Counted from the first letter of the stretch, positions 32,623 to 43,051 are shown. The stretch: DNA of 64,000 nucleotides from Microbulbifer pacificus (GCF_033723955.1 NZ_CP137555.1:124001-188000), one strand, 5' to 3'. Made by a program: numbers and translations. The notes: generated by a model from the sequence alone, not told the origin.

Positions 32623-32683
32623 TGGATGGTCATCAACCAGGTTCCAAAAGCGAGTATCCCTGAGTAATCGCTTCATTCTCTTC

Positions 32684-32709
32684 GGGCTGCCAGTGGCAGC
32701 CCTTTTTTA
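32684..32709 (+). terminator. Terminator of aceA
   Basis: The stem GGGCTGCC / GGCAGCCC with a three-base loop is followed by six T, 60 bp after the aceA stop. Confidence 0.88.
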
Positions 32710-32766
32710 TTGTGCGCACAGATACACTAGTCTTTATGGCATGCCTGTAACCAATCTGCGCCAGCT

Positions 32767-34002
32767 ATGTCGAAATCCAGCCGTGTACTCGTCCTGAACT
32801 GTGGCAGTTCGTCGCTGAAATTCGCCCTGATTGACCCCCACAGCGGCGCCCTGGATCTGAGCGGAATGGGCGATGCCTTCGGCCAGGGTGAACCAACAGT
32901 CAGCTGGAAATTCAACGGCGACAAACAGTGCACCACACTTCCCGCGGAGGCACGCCACGCTGAAGTGATCCGTTTTCTGGTGAACGAAATCCTCAGTGAT
33001 TGCCCGGACCTTCGGGACAATCTGGTGGCCATCGGCCACCGCGTGGTGCACGGCGGCGAGAAGTTTTCCCACTCGGTGCTGATCGACGACGCGGTGATCA
33101 GCACTATTCAGGATTGCGTCGCCCTGGCGCCGCTGCACAATCCCGCCGCGTTACACGGGATAGAAGCAGCGCACGAGGCGTTTCCGGGGCTGCCCCAGGT
33201 GGCGGTTTTCGATACTGCCTTCCACCAGTCCATGCCACGCCACGCGTATATCTACGCCCTGCCCTATGAGCTGTACCGGGATCACGGCATCCGCCGCTAT
33301 GGGATGCATGGCACCAGTCACCGTTACGTCACCGAGCGCGCGGCGGAGCTGCTGAACCTGCCGGTGAACGAGGTGAACATCATTTCCGCTCACCTGGGCA
33401 ACGGCGCTTCCATCACCGCCGTGCACAACGGCCACAGTGTGGACACCAGTATGGGGCTCACGCCACTGGAGGGACTGGTCATGGGCACCCGCAGTGGCGA
33501 TGTTGACCCGGGCCTGTTGCTGCACCTCAGCAGCCGGCTGGATTACTGCCTGAAAGAAATCAACGACATGCTCAACAAAAAAAGCGGATTGCTGGGCATT
33601 TCCGAGCTGAGCAGTGACTGCCGCGCACTGGAACAGGCGGCCTCGGAGGGACACGACGGCGCCCAACTGGCACTGGATATATTCTGCTACCGCCTGGCGA
33701 AGTACATCGCCTCCTATCACGGCGTGCTGCCACAGGTCGACGCGCTGGTGTTTACCGGTGGGATTGGCGAAAACTCGAGTTTGGTGCGGCAAAAAACACT
33801 GGCACACCTCAGTGGGCTGGGATACGCACTGGACGAGGCGCGCAACCAGCGTGCGCGCTTCGGTGAAGAGGGCCCCATCTCCACCGAGCAATCCGCGGTA
33901 ACCCTGGTGATCCCTACCAACGAGGAGTGGGTGATCGCCCGTGACGCCGCCGGGTTGGTGCCACCGACCAGTCCCAACAGCGACCCCTGTTCGAGGGAAT
34001 AG
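32767..34002 (+). CDS. ackA: Acetate kinase
   Basis: AckA interconverts acetyl phosphate plus ADP with acetate plus ATP. The 411-residue product shows the ASKHA-fold signatures VLNCGSSSLKFALI, GHRVVHGGE and ISAHLGNGASITAVHNG, with DTSMGLTPLEG. Three bases separate its stop from the pta start, so it forms an operon with pta. Confidence 0.97.
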   Translation: MSKSSRVLVLNCGSSSLKFALIDPHSGALDLSGMGDAFGQGEPTVSWKFNGDKQCTTLPAEARHAEVIRFLVNEILSDCPDLRDNLVAIGHRVVHGGEKFSHSVLIDDAVISTIQDCVALAPLHNPAALHGIEAAHEAFPGLPQVAVFDTAFHQSMPRHAYIYALPYELYRDHGIRRYGMHGTSHRYVTERAAELLNLPVNEVNIISAHLGNGASITAVHNGHSVDTSMGLTPLEGLVMGTRSGDVDPGLLLHLSSRLDYCLKEINDMLNKKSGLLGISELSSDCRALEQAASEGHDGAQLALDIFCYRLAKYIASYHGVLPQVDALVFTGGIGENSSLVRQKTLAHLSGLGYALDEARNQRARFGEEGPISTEQSAVTLVIPTNEEWVIARDAAGLVPPTSPNSDPCSRE

Positions 34003-34005
34003 CCC

Positions 34006-36144
34006 ATGTCGCGCACCATCATGCTGGTTCCCATCGGCGCCGGTGTCGGCATCACCTCCGTCAGCCTGGGTACCCTGCGCGCACTGGAGCGCAACGGTGT
34101 CAGCGTGAGTTTCTACAAGCCCATCGCAGAAACGGTAAAGCACGAAAAAAACCGCGATCGCAGCAACGAGATACTGCGCCAGGCCTCGAATCTCAAGGTG
34201 CCGGAATCCTTTTCCATGCACCACGCGGAATCCCTGATCGGCCGCGGCGACTTGTCCGACCTGCTGGAAGAAATTCTTGCGCGCTTCAACACCGGTGCTA
34301 ATCAGGCAGATGTGGCGATCATCGAAGGTCTGGTACCCAATGCGGAAAACCAGTTCGCCAACCAGCTGAATTTCCAGATCGCAAAAACCCTGGATGCTGA
34401 AATCGTGCTGGTGGTGTGCCCCAACCTGGATTCCCCGCAGCAACTGAAAGATCGCCTCGAAGTAGCGATGGCGACCTTCGGCGGCAGCCAGTCGGGTCGC
34501 GTGGTGGGGTGCATCGTCAACAAGGTGGGGGCACCGTCGCAGTTACCCGACACCCCGGGAGCGGATATCACCGGAGTCTTTGACGGACCGAAGGCGCATC
34601 GCGGCAGCCTGGAAATTCTCTCGCTGTTTGGCAAAAGTCCGCTGCCGATCATCGGCTGTATTCCGTGGAATGCGGACCTGGTTGCACCACGGGCCAAGGA
34701 CCTGGCGGATCACTTTCACGCGGAGATCATCAATTACGGCGAGCTGGATTCCCGCCGCCTGCACAGTGTCACCTTCTGCTCGCGCTCCCTTGGCAACATG
34801 ATCTACCGTTTTGAACCGGGTTCCATGCTGGTCAGCTCCGGGGACCGCCCCGATGTCATCGTGGCCGCCTGTCTGGCCGCTATGAACGGGGTAAAGATTG
34901 GCTGCCTGCTGCTGACCGGCGGCTTCTATATCGAGCCGATGGTGCGCAAACTCTGCGCACCGGCGATGGAAACCGGGCTGCCGGTGATCCTCGTCAACAG
35001 CAATACCTGGCAGACAGCGCTACAGCTGCAGTCGTTCAATACCGAAACCCCCTCCGACGACCACGACCGTATCGAGCGGGTACAGGATTTTATTGCCGGC
35101 CACCTGGACAACCATTGGGTCGAATCGCTCGGGCGCGATTCCAATCGACCGAAACGTCTGTCACCGCCGGCTTTCCGCTTCCACCTCACCGAACTCGCGC
35201 GCCGCGCCAACAAGCGTATTGTGCTACCTGAGGGCGATGAGCCACGTACCGTCAAGGCCGCCCTCGCCTGCGCCGAACGTGGAATCGCGCGGCCGGTATT
35301 GCTGGGAGACCCGAAAGAGATCTACCGCGTCGCCGAACAACAGGGCCTGACCCTGAGCGACAAGGTGGAAATCATCGACCCCAAAACCGCGCGCAACAAA
35401 TACGTCGAGCCGATGGTGAAATTGCGCAAGAACAAGGGCCTGACCGACATCGTGGCCAAGGAGCAACTGGAGGATAACGTGGTGCTCGGCACCATGATGC
35501 TGGCGGAGGGTGAAGTGGACGGGCTGGTATCCGGCGCAGTGCACACCACCGCCAACACCATTCGCCCGGCTCTGCAGCTGATCAAGACCGCACCGGGCGC
35601 GAGCCTGGTGTCCTCGGTTTTTTTCATGCTGCTGCCGGATCAGGTACTGGTCTACGGCGACTGCGCCATCAACCCGGACCCCAACGCACAGGAACTCGCG
35701 GACATCGCCATACAGTCCGCGGACTCCGCCTGTGCGTTCGGTATCGAACCGCGAGTCGCGATGATCAGTTACTCCACCGGTACCTCCGGCAGCGGTAGCG
35801 ACGTGGACAAGGTGCGGGAAGCAACAAAACTCGCCAAGTCAAAGCGCCCGGATCTGGTGATCGACGGGCCGCTGCAGTACGACGCGGCGATCATGGAAAA
35901 CGTGGCAAAGAAAAAAGCACCGGACAGTCCCGTAGCCGGACGCGCCACGGTATTTATCTTTCCCGATCTCAATACCGGCAACACCACCTACAAAGCGGTT
36001 CAGCGCAGCGCGGAACTGATCAGTATTGGCCCCATGCTGCAGGGGATGCGCAAACCGGTGAACGATTTATCGCGGGGCGCGCTGGTGGACGACATTATCT
36101 ATACCATCGCGCTGACCGCGATTCAGGCCGGGCAACTGAAATAA
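34006..36144 (+). CDS. pta: Phosphate acetyltransferase
   Basis: Pta converts acetyl-CoA and phosphate to acetyl phosphate. This is the long 712-residue form: an N-terminal P-loop-like region (1-210, starting [19 protein letters not shown]), a central DRTGG domain (about 215-330) and the catalytic C-terminal domain (about 385-712, with [13 protein letters not shown] and [19 protein letters not shown]). The start lies three bases after ackA. Its stop is eight bases from the convergent CoA hydrolase gene, with no terminator between. Confidence 0.96.
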   Translation: MSRTIMLVPIGAGVGITSVSLGTLRALERNGVSVSFYKPIAETVKHEKNRDRSNEILRQASNLKVPESFSMHHAESLIGRGDLSDLLEEILARFNTGANQADVAIIEGLVPNAENQFANQLNFQIAKTLDAEIVLVVCPNLDSPQQLKDRLEVAMATFGGSQSGRVVGCIVNKVGAPSQLPDTPGADITGVFDGPKAHRGSLEILSLFGKSPLPIIGCIPWNADLVAPRAKDLADHFHAEIINYGELDSRRLHSVTFCSRSLGNMIYRFEPGSMLVSSGDRPDVIVAACLAAMNGVKIGCLLLTGGFYIEPMVRKLCAPAMETGLPVILVNSNTWQTALQLQSFNTETPSDDHDRIERVQDFIAGHLDNHWVESLGRDSNRPKRLSPPAFRFHLTELARRANKRIVLPEGDEPRTVKAALACAERGIARPVLLGDPKEIYRVAEQQGLTLSDKVEIIDPKTARNKYVEPMVKLRKNKGLTDIVAKEQLEDNVVLGTMMLAEGEVDGLVSGAVHTTANTIRPALQLIKTAPGASLVSSVFFMLLPDQVLVYGDCAINPDPNAQELADIAIQSADSACAFGIEPRVAMISYSTGTSGSGSDVDKVREATKLAKSKRPDLVIDGPLQYDAAIMENVAKKKAPDSPVAGRATVFIFPDLNTGNTTYKAVQRSAELISIGPMLQGMRKPVNDLSRGALVDDIIYTIALTAIQAGQLK

Positions 36145-36151
36145 TCCAGGT

Positions 36152-38386
36152 TCAGCTGCCAGGCGAAATATCGGGGCCGACGGGTTCTGGATCACACACC
36201 ACGCCAAGCGGCCGGTTTATATCCAGAAACTGTACCAGAGACCCGGCCACCAGATAGGCTTCCAGGCGGTGTTCAAACGTATCGCTGTACTCGAATTCCA
36301 TACGCTGCAGGCACTCGTGCACATATTTGTATTCCGGTGCCCGGCTTTTACACGCGGCCCGGCCCCTGCGAATTAACGGCCACAGATCCCAGATCTTGCG
36401 ACCTTCTTCTTTCAGGGCTTTTAGCCCCACTGCCAGCTGCGCTTCTTCACGCGTTAAATCAGTTCCCAGCGGATAGTACGGCAGCAATTGCAGGCGGTGC
36501 CCCTGGGTGAAAACCGCGTCTATCCGCGCCGGAGTGTTATTGGCAAACGCTTCGGGAATGGTGTAATCGGCTTCAATCTTGCCCGCCGCCCTGGCTTTTT
36601 CCAGCAACTCGCCCTGAAAGCGCGAGTCGGCGATGCACAGCATGGCTTCGATCACGTCGCGGTCGCATTTGCCGCGCAGGTCGGCGACGCCGTATTCGGT
36701 GGCCACAATATCCCGCAGATGTCGCGGGATGGTGCAGTGCGGGTATTCCCACACAATGTTGCTGCGTATGCGGCCGCCACTGACGCGGGTGCTGGCCAGG
36801 GCAATTATCGAGCGGCCGCCGGGCAGTTCGTGAGCCTGTGCCACAAAGTTGTACTGACCGCCCACGCCACTGACCACCTGCGCGTTTTCCAGGCCGTCGG
36901 AAATTACCGCACCGTTCAGGGTGACCATCATCGCGGAATTGACGAAGCGCGCGTACTGGCGCTGAGCGGTTTTTAGCGCGCGGTCTTTATGTAGCTCGTT
37001 GATAAAGTCGATGGCGGTCATGTTAATACCGGCCATTTCCCGTTCCGGCATTTCCCGCAAAGCACGGTACAAGGCATTGGAACCGAGATAGAAACCGCCG
37101 TGTAACCAGGTTCCACCGGGAAGTGGTTTGCCTGCGCAGCTGCCGAGCAGTTTTTTGCGGCCGGTACTGCTGTGCAGATCGCACTCCTCCAGTTCGCCAT
37201 GCTGGTCAAGAAAGCGGTGTCCTCGCCAGCTATAGCTGGGGTCGACGATCCCGGCTGCCTGCAAAAATTGCGTATCAGCTTCCGTCAGCGGGCACTGGAT
37301 CCGCCCGGCGTCGTGCAGCGCAATCAGCAGGTCTTCGTCAACTATCGGGGATATTGCGCCTTTGTTCAGTAACTTCTGTAGTGTCACATCGGCGTAAACC
37401 TGACGCTTCAGTACGCCAGCGCGGCGCAGATGCAGGAAGCCTTCCGGCACCATTTCGCTGGCACCGTACAACCCTTGTTGGAAAGGCCCGAGTCCCAGCG
37501 GCAACTTGCACAGGGCTCGCTCGGTATCCACGTCGAGAGACTGCAGGATGTCCCGGTAATCCGCGTTATTGCCGTGCCGCAACCGCAGTACGTGACAGAT
37601 GGCATCGCCCAGCGCGCCGATGCCAACCTGCAGGGTACCGCCGTCGCGGATAAGTCCGGCGATATGAAATGCCAGCGCATACTCGGGGAGCCCCACCGGA
37701 GCGTTCGGCGCAGGAAACAGCTCCCGCTGGAACGTCTCTCCCTCCAGCACAAAATCAAACATGCCGGCGGGCACCCTGGCATCGCCACCGACAAACGGCA
37801 GGCGCGGATTGACCTCGCCCACCAAGGTGATCGGACGATGCCCGCGCTCCTGCGCCAGTTCGATCACCGGCAGGGTAAGGTCGGGATTACTGCTCAGGCT
37901 GAAATCGCCACTGCCATCGGTGGACGGTGAAACCATCTGCGCAATCAGATTTACTCCCCGATCCAAAAGATCCCTCGGCACGTGGGTGTAATTAGCACTG
38001 ACGTAGCTCTGCTGGACCGATGGGGAATGCAGAAAACTGCCGGGCTGCAGGAAAAACTCACACACTTCCACATTGGGGGGCAGCAGGCCCTTGCGGCGGG
38101 CCCGGTTATAGGCGAGGTCCTGATAATCGGTATAGAGCCGGTCCAGCAACGGCTGGACAAAGCGTCGTTGCAGCTCATTACCTGCGGACGGCCGCTCCAG
38201 CGTCAGTGCGGTAAAGATGGTCAGGGAGATTTCCGGATCTGATTCCGCGCGCGCATACAGGGCATTGGCAAACTGGTTGGCCTTGCCGATGCCCAGGGGC
38301 AATCCAAGGACGATGCGCTTGCCCACTTTCTCCAGCACCGCGTCCACGCAGGTATCGACCGCGCCGAATGTTTCCGGTTTCGCCAT
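36152..38386 (-). CDS. Acetyl-CoA hydrolase/transferase-family protein
   Basis: A 744-residue protein of the class I CoA-transferase superfamily. The C-terminal domain (about 460-640) has NMTAIDFINELHKD and the GVGGQYNFVAQAHELPGGRS region typical of acetyl-CoA hydrolases and 4-hydroxybutyrate/succinyl-CoA:acetate transferases. It is about 100-200 residues longer than the well-studied 430-550-residue enzymes, with the extra length in the N-terminal half. The substrate may be acetyl-CoA given neighbours ackA-pta, but that is inference. fadE ends 15 bp before its start. Confidence 0.85.
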   Translation of the reverse strand: MAKPETFGAVDTCVDAVLEKVGKRIVLGLPLGIGKANQFANALYARAESDPEISLTIFTALTLERPSAGNELQRRFVQPLLDRLYTDYQDLAYNRARRKGLLPPNVEVCEFFLQPGSFLHSPSVQQSYVSANYTHVPRDLLDRGVNLIAQMVSPSTDGSGDFSLSSNPDLTLPVIELAQERGHRPITLVGEVNPRLPFVGGDARVPAGMFDFVLEGETFQRELFPAPNAPVGLPEYALAFHIAGLIRDGGTLQVGIGALGDAICHVLRLRHGNNADYRDILQSLDVDTERALCKLPLGLGPFQQGLYGASEMVPEGFLHLRRAGVLKRQVYADVTLQKLLNKGAISPIVDEDLLIALHDAGRIQCPLTEADTQFLQAAGIVDPSYSWRGHRFLDQHGELEECDLHSSTGRKKLLGSCAGKPLPGGTWLHGGFYLGSNALYRALREMPEREMAGINMTAIDFINELHKDRALKTAQRQYARFVNSAMMVTLNGAVISDGLENAQVVSGVGGQYNFVAQAHELPGGRSIIALASTRVSGGRIRSNIVWEYPHCTIPRHLRDIVATEYGVADLRGKCDRDVIEAMLCIADSRFQGELLEKARAAGKIEADYTIPEAFANNTPARIDAVFTQGHRLQLLPYYPLGTDLTREEAQLAVGLKALKEEGRKIWDLWPLIRRGRAACKSRAPEYKYVHECLQRMEFEYSDTFEHRLEAYLVAGSLVQFLDINRPLGVVCDPEPVGPDISPGS

Positions 38387-38401
38387 GGACTCCTCCAGTC
38401 C

Positions 38402-40627
38402 CTATTTGCCAGCAGGGGCAAGGGATTCGTAGTGATCCACCTGGATGGCTTGGTTGACGGCAGCGGCGGTTCTGCGGATTTTTTCTGCCTCTTCCGCGCT
38501 GATCAGTTTCTTCGCCAGGGCCTTGTCGATGGCATCGTCATTCAGTGGCCGCAGCCCACCTTTTTTCATCTTGTCGCGGATGTTTTCGGTCTGGTGGCTG
38601 CTAATAAACGCCTGTTCGACGATGTCGATGCCATCACCGGGGTTGCCGAGAAATACGCCTTTGGTCAGACGATCGCGGGTTTCACCCGGCTCCATGATCA
38701 GGTTGGCACAGGCGCGCGCCTGGCGGTCGGATGCGGCGCGGATGCTGTGCCCCCAGGGCATGGTGAGGAACTGCATCAGCTGGCCGATAAAGCGTATCGG
38801 GAAGTTGTGAAATACCTCAATCAGGCTCACCTCGATATTGTGGAAGCCGGCGCGCATGGCAAATTCCAGCAACGGGCGATCCGCCGCGGGGCTGCCGTCG
38901 TCGTTGAAACGTTTCAGGGTGGCGCTCATCAGATAGAGTTCGCTGAGCACATCCCCGAGCCGCGCGGAAATCAGCTCCTTGCGCTTCAGCTCGCCACCCA
39001 ATGACATCAGCGAAATTTCCGTCACCAGGGTCAGCACCGCGGAGTAGCGGTTCATCTGCCGGTAGTATTTGGCCGCATCCCCTACCCCTTTCGGGCTGCT
39101 GGCAAACAGTCCCCCGGTCCAGCCGTGGAAAGCCGCTCGGCAGAAGGTCTTTAACTGGAACAACGCGTGTTTTGGCAACAGCGCATCCAGCTGTTTCAGC
39201 CCCTCCGTTGCATCCGGATTGGTGGCCGCTTCCATTTCCTGCAACAGGTACGGATGGCAACGGATCGCGCCCTGGCCGAAGATCATCAGGCTGCGGGTGA
39301 GAATGTTCGCCCCCTCGACGGTGATGGCCACCGGTACCGCGCGGTATACGTTGCCGAGGTAGTTCAGGGGGCCATCCATGATGGCCTTGCCCGCGTGGAT
39401 ATCCATGGCGTCATTGACGGCTTGGCGCAAACCGTTGGTGGCATGCGCCTTCATGATGGCTGACACCACGGCGGGCTTGCGCCCCTGGTCCAGCGCGCGG
39501 GTGGTAGTCTTGTGCGCAGAATCCAGCACATACGCGATGGCGGCAATCTCTGCCAATCGGCGCTGCACACCCTCGAATTTACCGATGGGAATGCCGAACT
39601 GTTCGCGGATGTGCGCATAGGCACCGGTGGTGCGCGCCGCCAGCTTGGCGCCGCCGGTGGAGAGTGATGGCAGTGAGATACCGCGCCCCGCGGCGAGCGC
39701 ACTCATCAGCATATGCCAGCCGTGGCCGATGTTTTCCTGGCCGCCGATGATCCAGTCCATGGGGATGAATACGTCCTTGCCCCAGTTAGGCCCGTTCATA
39801 AATGCCTGCAGCGCCGGCAGGTGGCGCTGGCCGATGGTCACCCCGGGGGTATCGGTGGGCACCAGTGCCACGGTGATGCCCAGCTCTTCTTCCTCGCCGA
39901 GAATGTGGTCGGGGTCGTAGAGTTTGAAGGCGAGACCGAGAATCGTCGCCACCGGCCCCAGGGTGATATAGCGCTTGTGCCAGTTCACTCGCATGCCCAG
40001 GGTTTTTTCGCCGTTGTACTCCTGGTAACAGACCACGCCGTTATCCACCATGGCCGCCGCGTCAGAGCCGGCCTCCGGGCTGGTCAGGCCGAAACAGGGA
40101 ATCTCGCGGCCATCGGCAAGACGCGGCAGGTAGTGGTTTTTCTGCTCCTCGGTACCGTGGGCCATTAGCAGCTCGCCTGGGCCGAGTGAATTCGGCACCA
40201 TCACGGTAACGCCGACACTGGTACTGCGCGTGGAAATCTTGGTCACGATCTGCGCGTGCGCGGTGGGCGAGAAGCCGAGGCCGCCAAATTTTTCGGGGAT
40301 GATGATGCCGAAGAAGCGGTTCGTTTTCAGAAAGTCCCAGATCTCAGGTGAGATGTCGTGGTCTTCATACGAGATCTTCCAGTCATCCACCATCCTGCAG
40401 AGCTCTTCCACGGGACCGTCGATAAACGCCTGCTCCGCTTGTGTGAGCTCTGGCGGCCCCATGTTCAGTAACTGGTTCCAATCCGGCTTGCCGGATAGTA
40501 ACTGTGCATCCCACCAGACTTCCCCCGCTTCCATGGCCTCGCGCTCGGTGTCGGAAATCGGGGGCAGGACTTTTTTAATCCAGTTCAACAGCGGCGCGGT
40601 GATCCACTTCTGGCGCAGGTTGCTCAT
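38402..40627 (-). CDS. fadE: Acyl-CoA dehydrogenase (FadE-like)
   Basis: A 741-residue flavoenzyme for the first oxidation step of fatty acid degradation. It has the three acyl-CoA dehydrogenase domains (N-terminal helices around 80-190, the beta domain with CFGLTSPEAGSDAA near 190-215, and a C-terminal helical bundle) plus the extra C-terminal region typical of the large FadE type. I prefer the ATG at 40627 (MSNLRQKW) because AAGGAAAGG precedes it. A perfect 12-bp palindrome lies in its leader. It probably forms an operon with the CoA hydrolase downstream. Confidence 0.9.
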   Translation of the reverse strand: MSNLRQKWITAPLLNWIKKVLPPISDTEREAMEAGEVWWDAQLLSGKPDWNQLLNMGPPELTQAEQAFIDGPVEELCRMVDDWKISYEDHDISPEIWDFLKTNRFFGIIIPEKFGGLGFSPTAHAQIVTKISTRSTSVGVTVMVPNSLGPGELLMAHGTEEQKNHYLPRLADGREIPCFGLTSPEAGSDAAAMVDNGVVCYQEYNGEKTLGMRVNWHKRYITLGPVATILGLAFKLYDPDHILGEEEELGITVALVPTDTPGVTIGQRHLPALQAFMNGPNWGKDVFIPMDWIIGGQENIGHGWHMLMSALAAGRGISLPSLSTGGAKLAARTTGAYAHIREQFGIPIGKFEGVQRRLAEIAAIAYVLDSAHKTTTRALDQGRKPAVVSAIMKAHATNGLRQAVNDAMDIHAGKAIMDGPLNYLGNVYRAVPVAITVEGANILTRSLMIFGQGAIRCHPYLLQEMEAATNPDATEGLKQLDALLPKHALFQLKTFCRAAFHGWTGGLFASSPKGVGDAAKYYRQMNRYSAVLTLVTEISLMSLGGELKRKELISARLGDVLSELYLMSATLKRFNDDGSPAADRPLLEFAMRAGFHNIEVSLIEVFHNFPIRFIGQLMQFLTMPWGHSIRAASDRQARACANLIMEPGETRDRLTKGVFLGNPGDGIDIVEQAFISSHQTENIRDKMKKGGLRPLNDDAIDKALAKKLISAEEAEKIRRTAAAVNQAIQVDHYESLAPAGK

Positions 40628-40647
40628 AACCTTTCCTTGTCGATCCA

Positions 40648-40659
40648 TTTCAGCTGAAA
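40648..40659. promoter_or_regulatory. Palindrome in the fadE leader
   Basis: TTTCAGCTGAAA is a perfect 12-bp palindrome 21-32 bp upstream of the fadE start codon. It could be an operator for a fatty-acid regulator, but it does not match the FadR or PsrA patterns I know. Confidence 0.3.
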
Positions 40660-40745
40660 AATACGACTATCGGCGGATGCGTGCCGTCAGCCATGTGCCT
40701 GCAACTATAGGCAATGAACAGTCCCTCATTACCATCACGATACGA

Positions 40746-41588
40746 TCAGGCAAATGCCAGCGTGCCAACGCCGCAGAAAATGATCAATGCAGCCAGCAGG
40801 CGTTGGGTGGAAAACCGCTCATTCAGCAGGAATACCGAAATCACGGAAGCAAACAGGATGCTCACCTCTCGGGTGGCGGCCACCGCCGCCACCGGCATCA
40901 TCGACGTGGCCCAAAGCGCAATGCCGAAACCGCCGGTAGCCAGCACCCCGGACAGGGAGCTGCGCAGCAAATTGGCACGGGCAAATGCGAGGCCTTTCAG
41001 CGGCCGGGTACACAGCACGGCGAGAATGACACCGCCACCAGAAAGGATTTCCAGCCAGGCAACATAGCTGAGTGGGTTGGCCACACTGCGTACACCCGCT
41101 GCACCAAGGGTGGTATAACCGGTAATGGCAATGCCGGTACCGAGAGAATAGAAAATCCCCTTACCGCTGACTCTCAGCTCTTTCATGATCAGCGCGAAAA
41201 TACCGCAGGTTACCAGCAATACACCGGTAATCTGCAGCGGCTGCAGGGATTCATCCAGGAACAACAGCGCCGCAATCGATACCATCAGTGGGGTGACGCC
41301 GCGAGCCATCGGGTAGGCGGTACCGTAATCCAGCGCCTGGTATGAGCGGGATAGCAGAAAGAAATACAGATACTGGAAGAAGGCCCCGCCGACAAGAAAA
41401 CCCAGGGCGTTTTTACCGGGCAGCGGCAGCTGCGTCGCCAGTGCCGCGCCGACCAACAAGCCGACACTGCGAATCATCGCCAGCTGCAGGAAACCTTCAC
41501 CACTGTGTTTGACCACCGCATTCCATACGGCGTGCGCAAGGGCAGACAGCAGTACCAGCGCAAATAAAATGGATTCCGATATTTCCAA
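40746..41588 (-). CDS. EamA/DMT-family inner-membrane transporter
   Basis: A 280-residue permease with about ten membrane segments arranged as two EamA repeats (1-140 and 145-280). It is of the drug/metabolite exporter superfamily; the substrate is unknown. The likely start is TTG at 41588: no in-frame ATG occurs before the first helix, and the ribosome binding site is weak. It begins one base after the rraA-family stop, so translation is probably coupled to that gene. Confidence 0.85.
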   Translation of the reverse strand: MEISESILFALVLLSALAHAVWNAVVKHSGEGFLQLAMIRSVGLLVGAALATQLPLPGKNALGFLVGGAFFQYLYFFLLSRSYQALDYGTAYPMARGVTPLMVSIAALLFLDESLQPLQITGVLLVTCGIFALIMKELRVSGKGIFYSLGTGIAITGYTTLGAAGVRSVANPLSYVAWLEILSGGGVILAVLCTRPLKGLAFARANLLRSSLSGVLATGGFGIALWATSMMPVAAVAATREVSILFASVISVFLLNERFSTQRLLAALIIFCGVGTLAFA

Positions 41589-41589
41589 T

Positions 41590-42078
41590 TCACATAAGCG
41601 GTTGGGGAGAAACTATCACGCCGTTATTATCAGCGTATACATACTCTCCAGATTTAAAGGTGACGCCGCCGAAAGTCACTGCGATATCACGCTCACCGAC
41701 CCCTTTTTTGTCGGTCTTCATGGGGTGGCTTCCCAGCGCCTGTACTCCTAACTCTAGTCCAGAAATCGCATCCACATCCCGGATGCAGCCGAACATCAGG
41801 ATACCCTCCCAACCATTTTGTACCGCTTTTTCCGCCAGCAGGTCGCCGAGACAGGCCCTGCGCATGGAGCCCCCGGCATCCACCACCAGAACCTTGCCAG
41901 TACCCTCTTCCGCCACCAGATCCCGGACCAGGGAGTTATCTTCAAAGCATTTGATGGTCACGATCTGCCCGCCAAACTGCTCCCGGCCGCCGTAATTGAT
42001 AAACATCGGCTCCACCACCTGGACCAGTTCCGGAAACTCGTCGCACAGATCGGGGGTGGAAATTGTGGTGAGGCGCAT
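41590..42078 (-). CDS. rraA: RraA-family protein (regulator of ribonuclease activity A)
   Basis: A 162-residue protein of the RraA fold. E. coli RraA trims RNase E activity by binding its C-terminal scaffold; many relatives instead are 4-hydroxy-4-methyl-2-oxoglutarate aldolases. The length and the segments [39 protein letters not shown] and [10 protein letters not shown] match true RraA. The pairing with an EamA permease gene is close (one base) and so may be an operon. Confidence 0.88.
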   Translation of the reverse strand: MRLTTISTPDLCDEFPELVQVVEPMFINYGGREQFGGQIVTIKCFEDNSLVRDLVAEEGTGKVLVVDAGGSMRRACLGDLLAEKAVQNGWEGILMFGCIRDVDAISGLELGVQALGSHPMKTDKKGVGERDIAVTFGGVTFKSGEYVYADNNGVIVSPQPLM

Positions 42079-42162
42079 GACGTGGACTCCTGTTTATTGT
42101 TCGCAATTGCACCAAGTTGGCCGATTCATCTTAGCGGCAGGAGAATCCTCGCGCAGCGCACA

Positions 42163-42204
42163 AATAAAAATGCCGGGAATTCTCCTGATGGATAATCCCC
42201 GGCA
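42163..42204 (-). terminator. Terminator of the L,D-transpeptidase gene
   Basis: An 11-bp stem with one mismatch (42171-42181 pairs with 42194-42204) is followed on the minus strand by TTTTTATTTG. A second hairpin (GCTTGTCC / GGACAAGC, 42209-42237) lies just before it. Confidence 0.65.
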
Positions 42205-42292
42205 AATGGCTTGTCCCCTCTCACTAAGTGGACAAGCGGGCTTGCCAAATCAGCTCAACGGCAAATGCACATAAACTGCCTGTCCTCCTCGC

Positions 42293-42970
42293 TTAATAGC
42301 TCACCCGAACCGGCATGCCGACACGGGCATACTGGTAGAACTTGCTCGCCATATGCGGGGGCATGCGCACACAACCGTGGGAAGCCGGGTAGCGCGGTAC
42401 ATGACCTGAAGCATGCAGCCCAATACCACCATTAAAACGGATATAGTGATTCATTTTCGCGCCGCGGTAATAGGTACCCGCGGGGCGACGATGTTTACGG
42501 GTATCGACATCGGCCTTTACCACTCTACCGGTGGAACTGTCGACATAGCTGCCGTAAATACTGGAGCGGTGGTTGGGATTTTTGGCCAGCACGCGGAAGT
42601 GACCGGGTCTTGTGCTGAATCCTTTTTTGCCCGAGGACACCAGCGAGACCCCCACTAGACGGGAACCTTTGTAAAAGTAGGCCTTTTGCTCCGACAGATT
42701 GATTCTGATCGATGGCGATCCGGAAGAATTCATCGCCGCCTCATCGTCAAACCAATTAACGCCGCTTTGCGCGCCGGCCAAATTCGGCCACAGACTGCCG
42801 ACGAGGGTTCCCAGCAGCAACATCAACACTGCTAACAGACGCCGCGTACCCTGTGCAGAATCCATTGCCACTACCGTCATATTTACCGGAGACGATACGC
42901 CCTGCTCACATTCGGTGAAGCTTCTTTGTGGTGTGCGCTTATCTGGCGTGTATTGGGGACTTCTTTGCAT
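42293..42970 (-). CDS. L,D-transpeptidase (YkuD domain)
   Basis: A periplasmic or membrane-anchored enzyme that forms or edits peptidoglycan 3-3 cross-links or attaches lipoproteins. About 45 residues precede a hydrophobic segment (RRLLAVLMLLLGTLVGSLW). The YkuD domain fills the second half, with the catalytic HASGH...SHGCVRMP motif containing the active-site cysteine. The ATG at 42970 is favoured by GAGG six bases upstream; an ATG at 42880 would give a more usual signal peptide. It ends shortly after the catalytic domain, as in small YkuD proteins. Confidence 0.88.
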   Translation of the reverse strand: MQRSPQYTPDKRTPQRSFTECEQGVSSPVNMTVVAMDSAQGTRRLLAVLMLLLGTLVGSLWPNLAGAQSGVNWFDDEAAMNSSGSPSIRINLSEQKAYFYKGSRLVGVSLVSSGKKGFSTRPGHFRVLAKNPNHRSSIYGSYVDSSTGRVVKADVDTRKHRRPAGTYYRGAKMNHYIRFNGGIGLHASGHVPRYPASHGCVRMPPHMASKFYQYARVGMPVRVSY

Positions 42971-43007
42971 GGTGCACCTCAATCAGAACTCAACTCGTCA
43001 GGACTTC

Positions 43008-43051
43008 AAGCGAAGGTAATCACTACATGAAGCGAAGGTAATCACTACATG
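43008..43051. repeat. Perfect 22-bp tandem repeat, two copies
   Basis: Positions 43008-43029 and 43030-43051 are identical (unit begins AAGCGAAGGT and ends CACTACATG). The pair lies 38-81 bp upstream of the L,D-transpeptidase start, so it could be a duplicated operator or a recent slippage event. Confidence 0.9.
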
